The notes beneath the pieces are model-generated. The model had not been told where the DNA came from and ran no database searches. It saw only the letters and a program-made list of their open reading frames with translations. From contig JAGAXF010000025.1 of NCBI GenBank assembly GCA_017941085.1, positions 1-37,889 of the forward strand: DNA of 37,889 nt, written 5' to 3'. Shown in pieces: positions 1 through 6,800 of this stretch (positions within the stretch are counted from its first letter, which is position 1; every line of letters begins with the position of its first letter). Made by a program: the position numbers and the translations under genes. The DNA comes from Bacillota bacterium (GTDB lineage: Bacteria > Bacillota > Clostridia > Peptostreptococcales > Anaerovoracaceae).

Positions 1-39
1 TATCTTTAGTGATACGGTAATATTCTTATTGATTAGCAC
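1..39 (-). CDS. Possible 5' end of a divergent gene running out of the window
   Basis: On the minus strand a GTG at 39-37 opens a frame that stays open for 13 codons to the window edge (MLINKNITVSLKI). It is preceded about 10 bases upstream by a purine-rich AAAGGAGAA that would serve as a ribosome binding site. No function can be suggested from so few residues. It could equally be chance, since the SD-to-start spacing is slightly long and the start is GTG. If real, it diverges from the truncated regulator and shares the 40-113 intergenic space with it. Confidence 0.25.
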   Translation of the reverse strand, partial: MLINKNITVSLKI

Positions 40-87
40 AGGTAACTTTCTCCTTTTTCCGAATTTTTCCTGTGCCATTATCTCATA

Positions 88-121
88 TTTTGTACATTTT
101 TATATGATAATTTTTGTACAT
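88..121. promoter_or_regulatory. Direct repeat of a TGTACA-containing 10-mer, possible operator
   Basis: The 10-mer TTTTGTACAT occurs at 88-97 and again at 112-121, 24 bp apart in very AT-rich DNA. Each copy carries the palindrome TGTACA. The pair sits just before the truncated XRE-type reading frame, where an autoregulatory operator of such a regulator would be expected. Binding by any protein is inference. Confidence 0.3.
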
Positions 122-1034
122 ATTTATCTTATTACAAATAGAAGGTGCACAAGCCATTCCGGATATGAAGAAAATACTTCAACTGGCAGAACTCTTTGGT
201 GTATCCACGGACTATCTATTAAAGGATGATATGGAGAATACCGAGCTTACAGTTCCTGAAACCATAGACAGTGAAAGGGATGACACAACAGTACGTGTAT
301 CCATGGAAGAAGCCAGCAGGTTTTTGGAGTATAATGAGAGGGCTGCATCGCCTATATCCTTGGGAGTAATGCTCTGTATTATTTCCTCCGTACCCCTACT
401 AGTGCTTCTGGGGTTGGCGCAAGCAGAAAAACTGCCTTTCTCCGAATACGTAGGAACCTTATTGGGAATAATTATTATCCTAATTATGGTGGCCTGCGCT
501 GTGACTATATTCATCTATGTTGGGGCCAAGGGAGCTCCCTTCAAATACTTGGATGAGCAAAATATCGATACAGATTACGGCATTAGTGGAATGGCAAAGG
601 AGGCACGGGCAAGATATGAAGGTGTCCACACCAGATCCATTGTGATAGGAGTTGTGCTTTGCATTGTTTCAGCAATACCATTATTCTTTATTATGATTAC
701 AGGCTACACATCTGCTAAAATGGGCGGAGCACTGGTAATCTATGGTGTGGCGGCTTTGCTAACTTTGATTGGAATTGGAGTTAAGATTCTGGTTAAAACA
801 TCCATGATACAAAATGGATACAATAAACTGTTAGAAGAAGGAGACTACACAAGGCTTAACAAGAAGGCATCAAAATGGGATGGCATTTATTGGGCCATAG
901 CTGTTGCTATTTATCTCGCCTGGAGCTTTATAACCATGGAATGGCAAACCACTTGGATAGTATGGCCTATTGCAGGGGTTGTCTTTGCGGCATATAAAGA
1001 AATTATTAGGATGATAATAAAAACGAAGGCTTAA
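114..1034 (+). CDS. XRE-type regulator remnant with polytopic membrane domain, HTH lost (likely pseudogene)
   Basis: The first ~30 residues (AIPDMKKILQLAELFGVSTDYLLKDD) match the end of an XRE/Cro-CI helix-turn-helix domain, the part that normally follows 'SKWERG'. The preceding ~40 residues with the recognition helix are absent. The frame is closed by a TAA at 108-110 and no other frame of bases 1-113 encodes an HTH. The only starts are a TTG at 114 and an ATG at 165, neither with a convincing SD. The rest is intact: about six hydrophobic segments (roughly residues 80-100, 113-137, 173-195, 206-227, 257-273, 279-300), as in clostridial HTH proteins with a C-terminal membrane domain of unknown role. 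Either this is a 5'-truncated pseudogene or the membrane part alone is expressed. It ends tail-to-tail with the YprB-like gene, the two stop codons sharing TTAA at 1031-1034. Confidence 0.6.
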   Translation: MYIFILLQIEGAQAIPDMKKILQLAELFGVSTDYLLKDDMENTELTVPETIDSERDDTTVRVSMEEASRFLEYNERAASPISLGVMLCIISSVPLLVLLGLAQAEKLPFSEYVGTLLGIIIILIMVACAVTIFIYVGAKGAPFKYLDEQNIDTDYGISGMAKEARARYEGVHTRSIVIGVVLCIVSAIPLFFIMITGYTSAKMGGALVIYGVAALLTLIGIGVKILVKTSMIQNGYNKLLEEGDYTRLNKKASKWDGIYWAIAVAIYLAWSFITMEWQTTWIVWPIAGVVFAAYKEIIRMIIKTKA

Positions 1035-2023
1035 CCCAGCCTTCCAAGGGCGTCTATAGCCAGGAATTTGGACATTAGATTCACTTCAGGATAGTTAATT
1101 GATCCATTCTCTTTTATGATCAAATAATCATTTATAAAGGAAGGGAAGAACTCTTTCAATTCATCTAATCCTTTGCTCTCTATAAATCCAATATCTACAT
1201 AGATGTCCTTATTTCTTTTTTCGCAGGGTAGCTCAATTTCAAAAGCGCCATCCTTGGCTGACATTCTAAAGCTATAGGGAGCTTCTACAGAGGGGAAGGC
1301 AATATATTCGGTGGGATTATCTCCAAAGCCTTTTATTATAAGATCTGTCTTCTTAAGGTCTATTCCACTGAGCCTCCCTCCATCTATGGGAAAGCCGGTT
1401 TTAAAAAAGGATCTATGAATATCTACGTTTTTAAGTAAACTCATTAACCTTAGCAGCTGCTTTAAATCATCGCTGTTATGGAGGAGGATTCTCTTTTCCA
1501 AGTCCATGGATCCGGTATTGAGATATTCGGAGAACAAAGCCACACTTTCTCCTCCTGATATTCTATCCTGTCTAAGAAAGTCAATTCCCGCATACATTTC
1601 AATGGACTTTTGATTTAATTTAGGTATTATCTTTGGAATATCTGAATAGAATTTTAGTAGATAAAAAAGGTCCAGGTTAAAAAGCCGTTCCAAATATACC
1701 CCATGCTTAACATTTCTTTTTTCAATAAAGGGAATATCAAAGAATCTTCCATTAAAGGTAACAATGTAATTGCAGGATGAAAGCTCTTTTGCGGTTTTAC
1801 TTAGAATCTCAGCCTCATCCTGGAGATCCGTGGCAAAGAACTGATGGAGAGTGACCTTTTTATCTTCAACCACAATAAGACCCACCAGCATGACCTGATT
1901 GTGAATAGGTGAAAGACCGGTGGTTTCTATGTCCAAAACAGCATACCGCTTATTATCCAGGTACATGCCAAGACTCTTAAACTCTTCAGGTATTATGTCT
2001 ATTTGTTCTTTAATATGTTTCAT
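1031..2023 (-). CDS. YprB-like RNase H-fold 3'-5' exonuclease domain protein
   Basis: This 330-residue protein has the three DEDD-type exonuclease motifs. Motif I is DIETTG (Asp31, Glu33), motif II is TFNGRFFDIPFI (Asn91, Asp96), and motif III is HNSDD (His182 to Asp186). This is the RNase_H_2/YprB arrangement found across Firmicutes, presumed to bind two metal ions and trim nucleic acid. The substrate is not established for the family, as far as I know. Residues after about 210 form a C-terminal region without recognisable motifs. The ATG at 2023 lacks a clear SD, but a TATAAT sits about 7 bases upstream, so a very short or leaderless transcript is possible. Met20 is an alternative start that would keep motif I. 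B. subtilis YprB is usually next to a helicase gene; no such partner is seen here. Confidence 0.8.
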   Translation of the reverse strand: MKHIKEQIDIIPEEFKSLGMYLDNKRYAVLDIETTGLSPIHNQVMLVGLIVVEDKKVTLHQFFATDLQDEAEILSKTAKELSSCNYIVTFNGRFFDIPFIEKRNVKHGVYLERLFNLDLFYLLKFYSDIPKIIPKLNQKSIEMYAGIDFLRQDRISGGESVALFSEYLNTGSMDLEKRILLHNSDDLKQLLRLMSLLKNVDIHRSFFKTGFPIDGGRLSGIDLKKTDLIIKGFGDNPTEYIAFPSVEAPYSFRMSAKDGAFEIELPCEKRNKDIYVDIGFIESKGLDELKEFFPSFINDYLIIKENGSINYPEVNLMSKFLAIDALGRLG

Positions 2024-2283
2024 GGTTTTTATTATATATTATTTTTAATATAAAACAAAATAGACCGCAGGGGAGCAGCCTATTTTGTTCAAAAGGGGTA
2101 TTGGGATTAGAGATTAATGAGGTTATCAGGGGGATAACCACACAATTAGTTTATAATAACTATACAGAAAATGCAAGAATAAAATGGTGAAAATAACGAT
2201 TTTTTGAAAAATACATATAATCTTCATAAATAGTGTTATTGTTAATCTAATTGATATGATATAATTTAGCAGGAGGTAGTGAT
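2024..2283. promoter_or_regulatory. Divergent intergenic region with two inverted repeats
   Basis: The 260-bp spacer between the divergent yprB-like and Nudix genes holds two dyads. One is a 10-bp perfect inverted repeat, AACAAAATAG (2054-2063) with CTATTTTGTT (2080-2089). The other is a tight hairpin, GGTTATC (2121-2127) with GATAACC (2133-2139) around a 5-base loop. Neither has the T-tract of a terminator in a useful direction. TATAAT hexamers occur at 2152, 2216 and 2260, but none has a good -35 at 17 bp, so the Nudix promoter cannot be fixed. The SD AGGAGGT (2271-2277) sets the Nudix start. No protein gene is seen in this stretch. Confidence 0.4.
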
Positions 2284-2823
2284 ATGACATTTGATGAAAA
2301 AACTTTAGATAGCGAGTACATATACAAGGGTGCAATTTTAAACCTTAGAAAAGATAAGGTCTCTACCATAAATGGTGAATCCTATAGAGAAATAGTAGAA
2401 CATAGTGGAGGTGCCGCCATAGGTGTCTTGACGGAAGAAGGCAATATGGTAATGGTAAGACAATATCGTAAACCTTTCGATAAAGTAGTTCTTGAGGTAC
2501 CCGCCGGCAAGAGAGACGGAGATGAAACCTTCGAAAATGTAGCCATAAGGGAACTAAAGGAAGAAACGGGATATACACCAGGCAGAATAGAGGATCTGGG
2601 AGCCATGATGACCAGCCCCGGATTTACCAATGAAGTATTGCATCTTTACCTGGCAACAGATTTAACCAAGGGAGAAACAGACTTTGATGATAACGAGGCC
2701 ATTGATATTTGCGAATATCCTTTGGATGAGCTTGTGGAAATGGTTATGACCGGAGAAATTGAAGATGCAAAATCACAAATTGTGATTTTAAAGGTGGCGG
2801 AGCTTGTTCGAAGAAGAATGTAG
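2284..2823 (+). CDS. Nudix hydrolase, ADP-ribose pyrophosphatase type
   Basis: A 179-residue protein with a complete Nudix box. Gly75, Glu81, then REL at 89-91 and EE at 93-94 with Gly96 fit GX5EX7REUXEEXGU, the Mg-binding catalytic helix. Upstream VRQYRKP and EVPAGK, and downstream 'MTSPGFTNEVLHLYLA', are typical of the ADP-ribose/ADP-sugar pyrophosphatase branch (NudF family). That branch hydrolyses ADP-ribose to AMP and ribose-5-phosphate in the cytoplasm. Start ATG 2284 has a strong AGGAGGT SD. The xerD-like gene follows after 8 bp, so the two are probably co-transcribed, a pairing common in Clostridia. Confidence 0.88.
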   Translation: MTFDEKTLDSEYIYKGAILNLRKDKVSTINGESYREIVEHSGGAAIGVLTEEGNMVMVRQYRKPFDKVVLEVPAGKRDGDETFENVAIRELKEETGYTPGRIEDLGAMMTSPGFTNEVLHLYLATDLTKGETDFDDNEAIDICEYPLDELVEMVMTGEIEDAKSQIVILKVAELVRRRM

Positions 2824-2831
2824 GTGATTCT

Positions 2832-3722
2832 ATGGATATTAGAGGTTTTCTTGACTATTTGGAAAAGGAAAAGAAATCATCCGAAAATACTTTGATGGCA
2901 TATAAACGGGATATTATGGCCTTTGAAAAATACCTGTCCCAGCATGGAGTAACCATTGAAAAGGCCTCGGAAACCGATGTTATAGGCTATCTTATGGACA
3001 TTAACAAAGCCGGAAAATCAAAGGCCACAGGAAACAGAAAACTGGCCTCCATTAGAGCTGCCTTTGATTACCTTATGAAGGAAGGCAAGGTTAGCAAAGA
3101 TCCCACAAGGGGAATTAAAACATCCAGAGCCACAAGAAATGAACTGGATTTTCTGTCCTTGGAGGAGGTGGAAAAGCTTCTGGCCTTGCCGGATGACAGT
3201 ATAAAAGGAAAAAGGGACAAGGCCTTGCTTGAAGTTCTTTATGGTACCGGCATAAGAGTAATGGAACTCATAGACTTAAACTACGGAGACCTAAATACTA
3301 AAATGGGTTTTATTCAATGTACCGGAGAACATGGAAGACCAAGAATTGTACCCTTGGGAAGCTATGCCAGAACAGCTATAAATGAATATCTAAGAGACAG
3401 CAGGCCTGCTCTTCTTAGGGACGAAGAGGATAAGCAAAGAGAGGATAGACCACTTTTTCTAAATTACATGGGAGAAAGGTTCACAAGACAAGGCCTATGG
3501 AAGCTTCTGGTTCAGTACGGAAAAAAGATGGGTATGGAAGGGCGAATTACTCCACATATATTAAGAACATCCTTTGCTGTGCACATGATTCAAAATGGTG
3601 CGGATATTAAAACCCTGCAGGAACTTATGGGTTACGATGATGTTCAAGCCATGCAGGTATACCTACAGGTGGCCAGTACCAGGATCAAAGACGTATACGA
3701 CAAGACCCACCCCAGGGCATAA
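2832..3722 (+). CDS. xerD: XerD-like tyrosine recombinase with atypical active site
   Basis: The 296 residues have the Xer layout: an N-terminal SAM-like core-binding domain (about 1-85) and a C-terminal catalytic domain (105-296). XerD acts with XerC at dif to resolve chromosome dimers with FtsK. Visible catalytic residues are Arg142 (GTGIRVMEL), His242 and Arg245 (HILR), and the nucleophile Tyr277 (MQVYLQV). Two usual positions differ. The beta2-beta3 lysine (typically GKGxKxR) reads GEHGRPR, and the second conserved His (typically LLGHxD) is Tyr268 in LMGYDD. The ending KDVYDKTHPRA is typical of clostridial XerD. It follows the Nudix gene by 8 bp with SD AGGTGA. It may be a functional XerD variant or a diverged paralogue; a second Xer protein elsewhere in the genome would bear on this. 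Confidence 0.8.
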   Translation: MDIRGFLDYLEKEKKSSENTLMAYKRDIMAFEKYLSQHGVTIEKASETDVIGYLMDINKAGKSKATGNRKLASIRAAFDYLMKEGKVSKDPTRGIKTSRATRNELDFLSLEEVEKLLALPDDSIKGKRDKALLEVLYGTGIRVMELIDLNYGDLNTKMGFIQCTGEHGRPRIVPLGSYARTAINEYLRDSRPALLRDEEDKQREDRPLFLNYMGERFTRQGLWKLLVQYGKKMGMEGRITPHILRTSFAVHMIQNGADIKTLQELMGYDDVQAMQVYLQVASTRIKDVYDKTHPRA

Positions 3723-3750
3723 TGGAAAATATTTAATTAATTGGTAAATA

Positions 3751-3779
3751 TTGACATATGGCGAAAATAATGCTATTAT
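3751..3779 (+). promoter_or_regulatory. Consensus sigma-A promoter upstream of the adhesin leader terminator
   Basis: TTGACA (3751-3756), a 17-bp spacer and TATTAT (3774-3779) give a near-perfect vegetative promoter. Transcription should begin near 3786. Unusually, an intrinsic terminator lies directly downstream, at 3803-3835, before the adhesin start codon. Confidence 0.75.
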
Positions 3780-3802
3780 TTTGCTACAAGGAAAAATAGG
3801 TC

Positions 3803-3835
3803 AAAGAGCCGCGAGTAATCGCGGCTCTTTTCTTT
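3803..3835 (+). terminator. Strong intrinsic terminator, possible attenuator of the adhesin gene
   Basis: A perfect 12-bp stem, AAAGAGCCGCGA (3803-3814) with TCGCGGCTCTTT (3819-3830), has a GTAA tetraloop and continues into TTTTCTTT. It is about 80 bp after xerD and could end that operon. Because a consensus promoter sits between xerD and this hairpin, it would also stop transcripts aimed at the adhesin after about 45-50 nt, unless read-through is controlled. Confidence 0.85.
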
Positions 3836-3863
3836 GGGGGTCAAAAATGAAAGGAGCGAAGTA

Positions 3864-6800
3864 ATGAAATATGCATTTAAAAAACCTCTTATTTTTCTGC
3901 TAATAATAGCATTGCTAATTTTTAATACAGGAGCTACGGATTTAATAAGTGGCTTTGCTTATGCAGAGGATAAAGATCAGGAGGAAGCCCTGGAGACTGT
4001 TGAAGAGGAGAGTAATCAAAAGGAGGATGGAGAAACTCAAGAAGTCCAAGAAGCAAAGGAAGAATATGATATCGCCATTATAGATACCGGCGGTACAGAG
4101 GATGTAAAATGCCTATCAGTTTTAGGGGATGATGGTTTAGACAGAAATGGTCATGGCGAAAGGATCATTAAGGAAATAAAGAGTATATTTCCTGAGGCAA
4201 AGATCTTATCTATAAAAGCCTTATCCGATGATGGAGTGGGGGATGAGGAAGATGTTTATTCTGCAATAAAGCTTGCCATGGAGATGGATGTTAAAATAAT
4301 CAACCTTTCCATTTCCGCCCCCTATGTGGAGGACAGCTATAAAATTGAAGAAATAATTAATGAAGCTATTGAGCAAGATATAAAAGTTGTTGTTGCAGCA
4401 GGAAACGATGGAATTGATACAGACCTTACCCTGCTGGGAAAGATAGAACAGGCAATCATAGTTGGTTCCTCCGATTCTCAGGGAAATAGAACCCTGTTCT
4501 CAAATTACGGAGAAAATGTGGACCTCTATATCCCCGGTTCTGTAACATCTATTTCCGCGGCCAAAGTTTCAGGTTACCTAGGATCAAAGGGAAGCCTGGA
4601 AGGAATTGAAGATTTCTTTTTCGGTGAAGAAAACCGAGGATATGAAACCACAGAAGCTATCTTCCTGGGAGAAAAGGAAGACCATGGGACAAAGTCTACA
4701 GAAGAGGATAATCAAGAGGAAACCGAAGGGGCGGGCGAAGTTCAAGATGAAACACTAGGTGAAATCCCAAGTGAAGAACAAGAACAGGAGAACACAAAAG
4801 GAGAACCCCCAAGTGATGCCTCAAGTGAAGAACCAAGTGTAGCCCAAGAGGAAATAATAATTGAAGAACCTAATTTTGATGACAAGGAGCTGGACAAGGA
4901 ATTGGACGTACTTGTTAAATACCTTCTGGTGGATTCGGACATGGTAGAGGAGGGGGATACCTTTGAATCTGTTATGTTCCAAAAAGAAGGTGCGCCGGTA
5001 CTGCTTCAGTTTATGGAAATGGGAAAAGCTTATCTTGATCAAAGTGGAACCTATTCTATTTTGGTGGACACTCCCTTTAGAAACAAAATAGCAAAGGGGA
5101 ATCTTCTGGACATTGCCTTTGCCAAAGGAAACGATAAGGGACAGGTCATAAAGGAGGGAATTGGCTTCGACATAGAAACCTATACTGCAACTATTAATAA
5201 GGAATCCATTAGCAGAAACTATGACGACTTTTCAGATCTACAGATTCAGCTTCTGGTTCCTGCCAAGCTTGAAAAAGGAATCATCAAGGTAACAGCCAAG
5301 GATGAGCTGGGTTTGGCGGATATCAAGGAAGGTGATTATGAGGCCAGCCCCTTCTTTAATTTCGAAATCAATCTGGCAAAGGGTGATAAGGCTGCAAACC
5401 TTAGTTTGGACAATATCACCGCCAAAGTAAACGGAACGGATTTTTACGGTTTGAAGTATGATAAGGAAACCGGCAATCTGGAAATCCCTATGGATTCCAT
5501 CGGCATCAAAACCGTAGAAATAATAATCCACGAAAAAAATGTTAAAGACAGAATAAAGAAAGCAATTTTTTCCGCATCTGCTCCCAACATTTCTCGCTGG
5601 CTCACCTTGGATGGAAGGGCGGATATATCAAAGCTGTCCAAGGGAAAAGAGTTTACGGAGAAATGCTATTACATCGGTTCCGCCGCCTCCTGGGATTATG
5701 ATTGGGGCGTCAAAACTGCACCTAATGTTTTTTCCTACGATACAGTTAAGGCGGGAAGCGTCTTTGGTTATGCTTCAAATGGAGAAACGGGCTTCATAGC
5801 TTTGCCGGAAAAAGCCTTTGGTATATCCAATTTTATACTATCCGGTCCTTCGGTATACAGCAGCAGTGTGCAGGCTGTGGGAATTACCAAAGGCGGTGTA
5901 AAGTACAATCCCGGAATGATGGGGAACTGCTACCATGCCAATGTGGCCAAGAATACAACGCCGGGGGTAAAAAATGTTAAGTTCCAGGTGGTGGATGTTA
6001 CAGAGAAAAGCGATGGATATACCTATGTAACCATGGCCTATCTTATGACAGGAGGAGCCACCAGCGGAACTGCAACCTACGGAGTAAACCAAACTACCGG
6101 TGGTTATTTTGGCTTTAGACAGGAATCGAAGGAAGAACCTGATTTAACTAATCTAACTATATACAAGAGAGCCTATAACGATGAAGGAAGAAGATACATT
6201 ACGGATATAGATCCCGAGGCATATGCAGTATTTAAGCTGGAACTCTTTGAAGGCAAAACCAAAGAGGAGGGAACTCCCACAAGAACCTGGCATTTTAGAA
6301 CAAGGAAAAAATCCGAGGAAACAGATACCTGGCCTGCAGGAAGTCTAAGTATCAACGTAATGGCCCATCAGGCAGAGGGCTATAAAAATGATCCCATGTA
6401 TTTAGATGGAAGCAAGGTTTATTTTCCGGAGGGATTGATAAAGATAACGGAGGTGGAGGTATTTCCTGAGGATAAATATAATCTGCTGCCGGGACCTCTT
6501 TACTTGAATACTGTAAGCGTTAACGGAAAACTAAAAACCACCTGGTCGGAGTCCACCCTGAACAAAACCTATGTGGATTACGGCGGTAAAAAACCAATTC
6601 CGGGCTATGAGATATATCAGGACTATATCGACTTATACAATTTTGAAAAAATGGATGATTCAAATCTGGTTATTTTGAAGGTGGACCAAAATGGTAATCC
6701 TATAGATGCAGGAGAAAACAATCCTGAGATGGCAGCTACTTTCAAAGTAGAGTTTTTCAGGGAACCCTATACTACTGTAAAAGACAAAGGATTTAATCAG

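Noticed and set aside
3834..3863. Upstream TTG start for the surface protein
   Set aside because: It lies in the terminator tail; ATG 3864 has AAAGGAG and starts the signal peptide. Similar upstream TTG starts were rejected for rplS (8910), rbgA (9516) and valS (24900).
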